The notes beneath the pieces are model-generated. The model saw only the letters and a program-made list of their open reading frames with translations, did not search any database and was not told where the DNA came from. The translations under genes and the position numbers were made by a program. A stretch of DNA of 64,000 nt from Eopsaltria australis (taxonomy: Eukaryota > Chordata > Aves > Passeriformes > Petroicidae), in contig JAVTVJ010001154.1 of the NCBI GenBank assembly GCA_034509425.1, forward strand, positions 124,001 through 188,000. Reading direction: 5' to 3'. Shown piece after piece: positions 25,308 through 37,300 of the stretch (position 1 is its first letter; each line of letters begins with the position of its first letter).

Positions 25308-28300
25308 CTACAATACATTTAAAGAAATGAAAGAGAGACAGTAGCAGAAAGGTGCCTTCTTGCCAGCCCGTGGCTGTCTCAAATGAGCATTTAGAAATGC
25401 TAACATGCTGGGGAAATCTGCTTTCCATCATTATGTGATTGTTAGGCATCATATTCATACAAATTGGTAGCAAACATTCAAAAACTACTATAAGAAGAAG
25501 GGAATGTCAATAAGCAATCTCTTTGTTAGCCACAGTGCCAAAATTTAAACCTTCAACATCAGCTTCTTTAAACTGCTGATGATTTCCCCTCTTTTTAGTG
25601 TTTAAGTGCTTACATTATAAGGTTAAAACCAAAGCAACTACATCATCTTGGGTACCTACAAACAGAGATGGATGGAGTGGAAGTGATGCTGTATGTGATA
25701 GTTCTTCACCAGGGGAAATACAGGTTGGATATTAGGAAAAAAAAGTTTTTTATGGAAAGAGTGGTAAAATACTGGAACTGCCTGCCCAGGGAGGTGTGGA
25801 GTCACCATCCCTGGATGTGTTTATAAAAAGATTGGATGTGGCACTCGGTGTCATGGTTTAGTGGAGGTGTTGGGGCATAGGCTGGACTTGATGATCTTGA
25901 AGGTCTCTTCCAACCCAGTGACTGATTCTGTGATCTTCTTTAGTAATTACATATGACAACAAACCCGAAGTCCTCAAGTATATCTTATCAAGGTGTGCAG
26001 AGCTGAGAACTAGCCTGGGGTCCTGAGTGTGCACACACACGCAAAACTGAACTGCACCCCGAGAGAGGCTCAAAGCCCCTCCTGGCAGGCCCAGGCCCAG
26101 TGCTGTGTCAGTACCTCCATGGGGTTGACGGTGATGGTGAGGGCAGAGTCGTCCCAGTCCATGTCGCTGTCCTTGGCGGGGCCGTGGCCAGCGGGGCTGA
26201 GCTGCTGCGCCGAGCGGAGCCGGAGCACGCCCAGCGTCACCACCAGCACCAGGATGCTCACACAGGTGAGGATAACGAGCGTGGCCACGCTGGGGACAAC
26301 TGGGACACGGGGGCAAAGGGAGTGCAGTTACACTTGTGCTACAAACCCCTGAGCCGCACTGAGTACCTTGCTAGTTTTGAACCCGCAGCACCCCCTGCTC
26401 TGGACTGAGAGTCAGGACAGACACCTGCCACGTGCCTGGGACCACAGAAAGTGCCCACCCACTCAGGTGGAGCACACACAAATGGTGCTCACAGATATCT
26501 TATCCTGAGTATGCTCAATCCTAACTAAGAAGTGAGCATACCCACCTTTGCTCTTTGAGCCACTGAACTACAGAAGATAAGTAGCTAATAAGTGCAGAAT
26601 CAATCAGTTTAGAACAAGTGCTTTTGCAGTAAATTCTGTTATCTCACCTGCATGTTGACCCCTTCTGATCACAGCTGAGACCTCAACCTTACTTGAGACA
26701 AAAGCTTATATTTTCAAAGGTTTCAAACGCTTGTGATTTGAATCTCAAGCTCCCAGATATAAAATAAAGCATTGCCACCCTGTTTTCCTGTGTTACAACC
26801 TTCCTGGGAGACTTTAGAGGACTCAAGACAGTTTTCCTCACTGTCTGGTTGCACACCTGTCTCCACCTAGTCACAGGTAGAAATCTCTCTGAACTACTCC
26901 ATGTAATCAGCTCCATGCTTAGGTTAGTGGGGAAATGCTGCCACTTTCTATGTACCTTGAGGTACTGCAGCTCCAGGAGCTATAGTATAACCCAGTCCAT
27001 AACCCATTTTATTGCCTTGCCCTCCCGTAAGAAAGCAACTCTGAAATCAAAACAATATTTAGGAACAAAAAAACCTAGTTTGCAATAGTTTATCCATTAA
27101 ACATTCAGTTTCATTTTAGTGAACTGTCTGTTCAATGTAAAAAACAAAATACAGTAATTTTCTAAGCATACCTGTATATAGCTACGTATAACTGCCTACA
27201 CTTTACATCAGCTTTACTTCTTTACATATGTGTCATTCAGCTAAAAGGATTTCAGGATCCAACATTTAAACAGGTATCTTTGCCCTGGATTTAACTTCAC
27301 TGAAAAGGTTTCAGATTTGGGTATATAATTTTAACTCATATAGCCTAAAAATTAAATTAAAATATATCCTATTGTATTATCTCCACAGAACCCAGACTGA
27401 GGCCTTGACAGCAGCTAACAGAGGCACTGCAGCAATTATAAATTTTAAAAATAATACAATTTCTTCCTTTTGTTTAGAAAGGAGTGGGTAGAAATTAATA
27501 TGCTACAGAACTACAAATGCATAAGGACAATACGAGCGTAAGTATTACTCTTTGTACCATGCAATACAAGAAACAAGACCGTGGGTGGTCAGAGTGCAAA
27601 ACCATAATGAAGACTTTAAGAAAAGGATATCAGGTTTTAATTACAAAGTACATTCTGAGACAGAACAGAATTCAATGTTACCTTGTATCACACCTGTGCA
27701 ATGATCTCTGAGAGGTTTTAGAGGCTGAAAGAATGGATCTCAGGGCTTTAGTCTATGGAGCAGGCCCCCAAGGGAAACACTGACACACCAGAGTAATTGA
27801 GAGCAGTCTCAGTGAAGGGGTCACATACCTGAGCTGGGAACTGCACTTACACTCCCCTCAGGCTGCTGAACAGACTGGAGAAACTGGGGCTGGGCTATCA
27901 TGTGATTTACATGGTCCATGAAGTTGGAGTTGGAACTGTGTAGAATATTAACCTGGGAGAAGAGGAAAATAAGAGACCAGATACTAAAAAGCATTTTATA
28001 CTTCAAGCCTGCTGGTTCCATATATTCCACTGGACTATGAAGTTCATCAGCAGACAGGAACACTACTACATAGATCCTAAAGGCCAAATTAACTCCTTTT
28101 TTAATGCCAGTGGAAAATGCACAGCTTAATAAATTTCTAGCATGAAAAATGCATTCTAACCTTTCTGGCTGTTGACTCTGAAGTGGCACAGACCAGGACT
28201 CTGGATTTACCTGTTTGGATAAGTAGCGACTTTTTCTTCTCTCTGTATTAATCAGCTTTTAGGTGTTATCTAAACACTGTGAAGCAACTTAATTTTATTA

Positions 28301-31300
28301 ACCATTATTATGCTGTTAATTGTTTTTTATAAACAATTATTAATTTTGACCATATTGCTAAGTAGGTCCTGCAGTTTCCTGGAGCTGATACCAGGGCTCT
28401 AGGCCTCGGTCAGAAAACACAGCTCAGTGATTGCTCACCTCCAGGCTGAATTCACTGCTCACCTCCAGGCTGAATTCACTGCCCACCTCCAAGCTGAACT
28501 CATTGCTCACCTCCAGGCTGAATTCACTGCTTATCTCCAGACTGAAGTCATTGCTCACCTCCAGGTTGAACTCATTGCTGGTGTAGCGCCCGTTGAGCTC
28601 GGAGCACTTGACCCTGAATTTCCTGTCTGAGGTGGCCGCCGTGCCCCAGTTGCGGTAGCGGAGCTGCCGCAGCACCTGCTCGTAGCTGAACATGCTGTCC
28701 ACGCCTGTGGGGTGGGAGGGCAGGGACAGCTCAGGGACAGCCAAGGGGACACTGCTCTGGCAACACAGAACAAACCAACTGCTCACAGAAAGCATGGAAC
28801 TCGGCAGAATGGTCTGGAAAAGACAGGGTGTCAACTATTCCCTGATACTCGGTTATGTTGGGAATAGTTTTTGGAATTAAATGTGGAATTAAATTCTCCC
28901 TCATGGAGAGGGAGAATTACAACAACAAAGGTACAGAATAAACTACTTAGTGATCAGAAAAAGATGGCCAACGCACCAGCATTGTACAGGAATGCTGAGG
29001 AATCCCCTCACTCCCCCTGTGATGGTCCACAAGAACCCCACATTGAAGGAAAGCAGGGATGCCATTTTCTGTACTTGGGGAGTAGCAGGAAGGATGCTGA
29101 GAACCCAAAGGGCAAATACAGCACATCCAGAGATCAAGAAGCAACTGTGTTTTTTAAGATACAGTCATTCCTGGGATATTTTCATGGCTAGAAAATCACA
29201 CATTTCTGTCCGATTTCTTACACATTAGTGCTTTCATTTCAATATAGAACTGATGGGACAAAATAAGGGAAAACAAATTTCATGAACTCACCATAGATTG
29301 AATATCCTGCAGTGGAATTGGTGGCATCTAGATGTTTTCCTTGAAGCTCCCCATGATCTAGTTCTAAACACTCTTGTTCAGGGTCTAGTTCTGCACCAAT
29401 GACCAAAACATCACAGAAATCCAAGTTGTGGAGCATTTCCTCAACTACCACTTGCTTATTGACTGTGAACCCATGGCATAGACCATGAAAAAAAAGAAGG
29501 AAATGAAGATAAACGATCACAGAACAGCTCAGTCATTTTATGTGCTTTGCATCAGGGCTTTCAATTTTTGCCAAGATGGCTGAACTGTTTTTGCTGATAT
29601 TAAATCTGGCACACTTGAAACAAATCAAGAGAAGTGTCCTGTCTGTTCAGGTGCCGTGATGATGAAGGCCTACAAACACCCAGTGAGATAGAAAATATAT
29701 TGCTCTGTAATAAATGATATTCAAGAACATTACTGGAAGCAGAAAACTGAAATTTGATCTTGGAAATAAATTAATGTAAAAAATCCCAGGTTTCAATGCT
29801 GTATTGATACCAGCTTTCTCAAGGAAAACCAAGCCGGAAAAATCCACATCCAACATATTTATGCTTGGATGATTCTCTCAGTTACTCTGTGCCCCATAAA
29901 CAATTTGCATTACAAAGACCTGGCCATCTATCCAAGAGCAGAGCATTATCATAAATAGCAAGACCCTGTGCTGTGTGACTTAAAAAAAATAAGTTAAAAA
30001 CTGACTATTGTTCAATATGTACAAGTAAAAAAAATAATTCTGTCACTGGAAAAAGAGTAGCATATGAAATTAATATTTAAATTCTCTGATCACCTTAGCT
30101 CAGAGTGTACGGCAAAACTACTTAAGCAGCTCCCTGAGGGCACAGAAACTGCAGGCCTGGAGCTTCCTGCCTATTTTGTGAATTTTATGTCAGAGAGTGT
30201 ATTGGAAGGAAGGCAGAGCCAGGAAAGCTTCATGCCCAGATTCCCAACTCCTAGTGCAGTGAATTTGGGTACCTAAGCTCTAGGCGTAGCTGTAACATAA
30301 CCAAAAATGTAGACCAAGTCAAATTTGGAGGCTTCAAGGAATCCACGCCCCTAAACTTGCATATCATTACCCATTTTTCTTTTCTCCAGAGACATATATC
30401 TAGTTGCTGCTTATTCTAGTCCAACAAACAGTGTTTAGAATGATTCCTCAAATTACCAGACATTTCATCTGCCTTGCATTCAAACATCCAAAAGGAAGAT
30501 TTCTTTATAGACAACGATTTTAAATTTGATTTATACCTTTGAACATTCACCCAGTGTTGAATAATAATACTCACATTGTTCAGCATTAGAATAAACTGTC
30601 ATCACTGAAAATAAGTATTTTAAAATGATTATATAAACATTTTATAGGTGGGAAATTAAGGCATGAGATTACTTTCTCAAGTATCACTCACAAGCTGGTA
30701 GCAGAGCTGGAAACATGAGCAGACTTCAACTTTTGTTCCATTACTGCTTTTCACTTTATCAGCACAATTAACAAAACTCAGTTACAAGTAGAGACATTCT
30801 AATGAAAACACCCTATGTAACAGAATATGAAAGGAAGAGTAGAAAGGAATTATTCTGAAGTATACTAAATGGACACTACATGGAAAATCTGCTTTTTTAG
30901 GAGCACCTTCTGATCTGCCACCATTTAACACATTTTTCAATGTGTTGAATTTCTTCAGTACAGCATTACTGTGGTCTAATTAATCTGGGTGAAGTGACTT
31001 CCTTTGCATTACTTGTTTGCACCATCCTTTAAAAATATGAGGAGACAATACAAAATATTCAAAAGAAAGACACAAACCTCTGTCAGATTCTCTTAAGTCC
31101 ACTGGATGCTCCATTTTAGTGACTGTGCTGACAATCCTGATGTCAGGTAACAAAATAACGCCTCTTTCACTTTCAAACTGTGCAGCTGGTCTAGCAAAGT
31201 GGTCCATCCCAGTTATTGTAATCTTGGGCTCATTGGCCTGGAGCACCATTACATAGGCATCTATGTCTGGGATACTAATGCAGACATCTTCACCAAAACA

Positions 31301-34300
31301 TCTGAAAAAATATGTATTAGTCATTAACTTCATGTAACACATTGCACATCAGAGGAGTGTGGCACTGGCACTGCCCCAAACCCAGCTGGTGGTTCTCGAA
31401 TGAGTCCAATTCACCCTTGGGCACTGCCACACATCAGGACATATCCCTGTACCCCTGTGCCACTGTGCCACAGGCCAGCACTGGCCTCTCATCCCTTCCC
31501 ACCTTCTGAGATACTCACTCTGAGGGACAAACTCAGTCTTCCCTAAGGTCACTGTCAGAATAGTATTTTCATGTTTAACTGACATTTAACAGAGCAGTAA
31601 ATGGCTAAAGAAGTTAACTAGGTAATAACTAACTTTAGTAAACCTACTAGTAAATTTGGGAAGTGCTAGCTAATGAATGGTTATCTTGGCATGTGTGATT
31701 AAAGGGGCCTTATTTCGTATTTAAATTGGTCCTATCATGAACTCTATTTGGCACCCTCCAATATTTGCAGGGGACAAAAGGTGCCTTTATTTCCATGGTC
31801 TTCTGAACCAGCAGTGTGCTGCAGTGACAGCACAGACATAGGAGGGGACAGAGACACACAGGCTGTTTCAAACACACCCACAGATATTGCTCCTGCAGAT
31901 ATGCCCTCTGTTACATGAAACAAGCCTGCTTTAAAAACTCACGGCTCTGGCTATCTCAGAAGGGACTATAAATGTTTAAAGTTAAAAGCAAATAAGATTG
32001 CAGTAAATGCACTGTTCAGTCCAGACTGTATGCCCTGAATTCTAAAGAGAATGCAAGTGCATTGCATAAAAAAGAAAAGGTTCCTTAAGAAGATAATATC
32101 AAAAGAAAACCACCGTGTAAATTTACATAAAATTAAACGGAATTAATCCTTTAGGTTCAAAAACAAAGCAGTATGATTTATCAATTTAGTTGAGCAAAAA
32201 TTATTATTTTTACATGGCCAAAGAAAAAAGTAATTGATTAAAAATGTTCCTAATCTATTCAATTCAGCTGAAGTATAACTTACTGGACTTTAGATGAGAC
32301 TTTGAGACGCCGTACGCCTGCAGTAGGAAACTGTCTGGAATTGATGTACGAGACCTTTCGGAGGGCTTGATTTATATTCTCAATGTCATCTCCTTCCATG
32401 ACAAGGACTGACTGGGAAGGGTTGAAGTGATACTAGGAGAAATGCAAATAATTAGTATTTAAGGGACCGCGTACAGAGTAAAAATAATTATTTTTAAAGA
32501 AATGTTGCACAGATGTAAGTTAAAAATTTAATGGTTCTTAAAAAAAGAAATAAAAAAAAGACAAAAAAATCTTAGTCGTTAGCATTGGCTGAATAGACAC
32601 GTTCTCTAAAACATGTACTTGTATCAGTCACCTAAGTTCAAAACCTTAACTCACCACCATGATTATTATTCCTATGTAAACTTTTTAGGTTACACACATT
32701 CCCCATATAAAAGCATTGCCTTGCACCAGCCTATCATGCAGAAGCATTTTTTGGCTGCTTTCTGTGTGGTTTTATCCTGGTTTTACCTTTCTGAGATATA
32801 CTTCAACACGAGCGAACAAAGCAATTACAACATTTGCCTCCTACATCTTCATTAACGTCAGACACACTAAAGGGGGCTCTCCATCGTGTCTCATGATCAA
32901 TAAAGGTGTCACGGTGGAAGATGGAGCTGCTCGCTCAGGCCAGCAAACCCTGCAAAGTCGCTGCCTGCTCCTGGAGCCCTGAGCCTTCTCCATGCATTGC
33001 ACTGAACACAGATCAGTCCTGCTGACCAAGACACTTTGTCACTGTTGCGACACAACCAATGACTGATTTTTACCTTCATCGTAATTAATCCTAATTCCAC
33101 GTTTTGTCTGTTAATTGGTTCAGTAAACCACCTGCATTGCAGAGGAAACCTTGATGTTTCCTACTACTGTCAGCACAGAACGCAAACGCAGCTTTCTCTC
33201 CTGTGTAGTCCCTCCCCAAAGCTGGGCATTGATTGTGTGCAGACATTAAATACAGACAGTGGCTGTCCACACTTCCTTACAGCCAGGAAGGCTGAAAAGC
33301 AGAACACATCAAACAGACTGTGAAGAACAGGAGGTCCTCTGTTAAACAGAACATGGAGGACTGGGTTTAAAGCTTGTGCAGGAAGGTCATACACACCGCA
33401 GGGTATTTTTTAACAAAGAGGAGGATTAACATGAATCCCAGCCTGTGTTCACCTCTTCTTCCTCTCTTTAAGCTAGCAGCAGTAGAGAAAAAAATTAGCA
33501 AAAGGAGACTCTGGATACCCAATTAATAGCTCAGCTGTCAAAACAGCTGGAATGCTGCCAAAGGGACTGGAGAAAGCCCCAGTCTGAGCCATTTTTGTCT
33601 TTCTCATTAAAAAACGCTAAAAATAGCAACAGTTTAGACAGTGTCTCAGAGAGCTGTTACAGATATCTGAAAATTAGGCTGCAGCCCAAAAACGTCCAAC
33701 ACTATCATGTCAGAAACTGCTGCTGCACTGCTCTTTCTTAGGTAGTTAAAGGTGAATCTCCACGATCCAAAGTGCCCAGCAAAGACCTTCCAGCACCAGT
33801 CTGCCAGCACTGAATCTGCAGAGCACCACATAAACAGCCCCCCAGAACCCATGGTCTGTGCAGCTGTGCCTGTCTGGGACCAGCTGTGTTTGATTTTCAC
33901 ACCACATTTTCTCTTCAAGGTCAGGCAACTGTTCTGCTTTCAGCTGAGCTTCCTTCTGTCAGCCCTCCAAAGAAACCCTTCCACAATCTCTCTCTGGCTG
34001 CTCCTTTCATTTTTGCCTCCTGCTGCCGCTCTCACTGTTGGCTTGCTGAGGCAGTAAAGCAACATCAGTAACTTAAAAAACCCCACTATGCCTCATCTGT
34101 ATTTCAAAAAATGAAGACGTTTTGAAGGTTTGCAGAAGCATGAAAAGGCAGAAAACAATCCCTTGTCTTCCTTTTTCCTTCTGCACTGCCAGTACACTAA
34201 GGAAGCCAGTCACAAATGCTGGAGTAGCAGTGGCTGGTAGAACAGAGATTTTCCCAAGGCCATGAAACTGGGATGACTCAAATATTGTCAGGTTTCAGAG

Positions 34301-37300
34301 GGCAACAATAGGGGAGGAATTATTATGCATTTAAGTACCACAGACCAAGTGTACAGTGCTTTAATTCCTGGAAAATCCCAGCAAAGAACTTACTATTAGG
34401 CATACACACATGGGTTCCAGAAATCCCTACCTGCTCTTTGCATGCACTGCCTTTTAAAAACAGCTTTGATCTACCCCTGTGTCATGTTGCTATGAGAAGC
34501 AGCCATGTGAAATTCTTAATGATGTTGGTAGGATGGTAGAAGAATTCTTTGGGGTCTTTCCTTGTATGCAAAAGTTAGAGCTAGCAAAATTCCTCCTTAC
34601 CTTGCACTTTCAATTTTCATTTTTACCCTTGTTTTCAGAAAATCTGTCAGTTATACTACACCACTGCAAGCTATCATCACCTGGACAGACATCTGTGCAC
34701 ATTTCAGCTCAGTCTGTACCATGGAAAGGTTTAGGTAAGAAAATGCAGTCCATGCCATTCCCACTGCATGTTCCAGATGAAGTGTGACAGCACCATCCCC
34801 CTGCCCCCTGAAAACCCCACACCAAAACACCCCTGTTCAGTTTCTCAGGGTGCACTGTCTGCACCCAAAGGAACCTCCTGGGTTGGAAGTCAAGCTCAGC
34901 TCCTTTGGAAGTGGTATTTATGTGCTAGGAAACAGCTTCACAAGTGCATTTACACTAAGCACAAGAACACTGTCACCAAATAATGGTGTCAGTAAAGGAA
35001 GACTGACAACGCAGCTCCTGTGAGCATTGGAATAGCCAAGATCCTACATTTGTATCCGAAGAACAGAACTGCAGAATGATCCGAATGAATGCAAAGCCGT
35101 CTGGCCATAAGGTCAACTGAAATGGGATTTCCCTGTCTGTTTTTCTCCAATCTTAGAAAAAGCTCTACATTACCAGTAGTCACATGCATAATGAACATAG
35201 ATAATGACTTATATTCAAATATAAAAATTTAATTTCTTGATTTTAGGGGTTTTTATTGTTCAGTTTTCATGTACCGTGAAGTTTTTCTCTTTGAACATAC
35301 TGAATTTTAGAATGCTATTGCATTAGGACTTATGTATTCCACTGCTTTAGAACTACTTGAGATAAAAATTCAGTAAATCTTTGGAATCACATCTATTTCT
35401 GTAGAAGTAACAAAATAAGCATGAAAACACAACCTGGCAATTCATACAGACTCTGAAATACTAGCAGTGCCTTACTTTCTGATCATCTAGCTCTACAATA
35501 ATGGAAACATTTTTCTTTGCAGTGTCACAGCTCTTCTACTGTTCTGTTTTATCTTTGCATGAGTTTATGGGAAATTACATTGCTTCTGGGAGTACATTTG
35601 TACTGTGTGTATTCTACCTTGGGCTCTCCATTTCATAAATCAGATCTAAATTTTTATCAAAGATGATGGCAGTTCATCTCTCACCTTTATTCCTGGGCCA
35701 AGACTCTCAAGAGAATTAATATCGAGACCTTCCTTGCAGGCCTGCAAACAGGAAATCACTTTCTGACTCTCAATTTTCCCTGGCCGGATTGTCAGACTGG
35801 CCAGGCTGCCATGGAAATACTGAGCAAACCTGGGCTTGGCGACTTCACCTCCTGTAAGACAGGGAATGCAAAATGGTTATTGGTACCAACACACAGACTA
35901 CACATGTAATAAAGCACTTTATGTTTTAACACATTCAAAGAATCTCTATCCATCTTAGCCATGTGTATTTGAGATCCCATTTATTGTGGTACAGTGGAAT
36001 GTCTTTGTGGGTTGTTGGGTGATACTTGGTTTTTCCAGGATTGTATGTAGGTGTTTATAAAGCTGTGGCAGCAAACCCAGAGATGAAACATGGCTTCTCA
36101 AATGTGTACAAGGAAGCACGTGATTTTTAAAAATGAACTTATTTACATACTCAAACACCAATTTAATAAATGTTTAAGTCCAATATTTATTTAGAGAGAA
36201 ACTGTATTTGCAAGTGTTTCATGCCAAGATCAGCTGCCTCTGCCCTTCTCTTCCCAAGAACACAGTACCAGATGAGCTGGGAGTGGTGGCTCTGTGTACA
36301 AAGTGCCACTCTCCCTGGGCTGTGTCTGAGGACACGCTGGGAATTGCAGCAGTGAACCTGTGCACAGCCCTTCTCTGAAAGGCTGAGAGTGCTGTCCCTC
36401 ACCCAAAGGGCATCATTTGGGGCCAGCTCTGGTGCTGTCACTCTGTGCTGCCTCCAGACATCCCTGGTTTGGTTCCATCCCGGCAGCTCCCAAGGAACAC
36501 TGATCTTTAGGAGCTGTCAATAAAACCTGATTACAGACTGCCTGCTCCAGTGATCATGGCATCTCAATTACTCTGGGGACAGTTAGTGATTTACTCATCC
36601 TCCTTTAGGAGAGTTTTCAGAGCTAGTCTTTCCTGCAGTGTTATCTCTCGCAGAGCATGTGAGTTACTGCCTACGAGAGCCTGGGAGGACCAAGGGAGCC
36701 ACACAGCAGGAGCCATGCAGACTAATTGGATTAGCAGCTGATAAGCTGTTGATAAGGTGTTGTAATTGGTAGATAACTCATCTCTACAGTGTTTGTAGCT
36801 TTAGCGTCAAACAACTTGTTTTTCCTGGCAAGATAGCTCAAGCTTGAACTTTAACTTGTGTGAGCATTGGAGCTGGATAGGGATGAAGTGGCAAATTTTC
36901 TTTAGGCTGCTGTTGTTACCTAAAAGCCCAAAAACCCTCACTTCCAGTCTCTGTAGGATGAGCATTATGAAGAAGACTCGAGCTATTTTATATAGTGAAG
37001 AAAATACACACTAGTGTACTGGCAGAAAAGCGTTGTCCAAGCAGGCTGTCTCTTCAGAGAAGTAGGCAGGTTTTGTTCTTTTTTTTCCTTCACATTACAG
37101 CATAAACTGCTTCTCTTTTTCTTACCCCAAAGGAAGGTTCCCAAGGGGAACACAAAAGATTTCCTTTGGGCAGAATTTTGTTGAGATTTCCTAGAAACTT
37201 TCACGTATAAAACAGCTAAAGTTCAGCCTTTTTAATACTTACCAAGACAATTATTTGGTAATTATTTGGTAAATCAATAGTGCATTATGGGGACATTGGC

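Larger units (their letters stand above)
25308..27828 (-). other. CLSTN2: Two CLSTN2 introns flanking the transmembrane exon
   Basis: The introns at 26300-27828 (1529 bp) and 25308-26114 (807 bp) flank the exon 26115-26299. The shorter one contains a CR1 3' end at about 25706-25936 in antisense orientation. The longer one shows nothing recognised. Confidence 0.8.

Noticed and set aside
25144..25344. Serine-run open frame on the + strand
   Set aside because: Antisense shadow of the GAA/GAG-rich acidic tail exon of CLSTN2.
26029..26408. Open frames on the + strand over the transmembrane exon
   Set aside because: Antisense readings of the GC-rich CLSTN2 exon; the minus-strand frame has the conserved protein and splice sites.
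28427..28630. + strand open frame with repeated EFTAHLQA-type peptide
   Set aside because: Antisense reading of the amplified exon-end array.
28424..28834. 136-codon frame read as one exon
   Set aside because: Only 28559-28704 is supported as coding by splice sites and CLSTN2 similarity; the rest is intron upstream and the donor array downstream.
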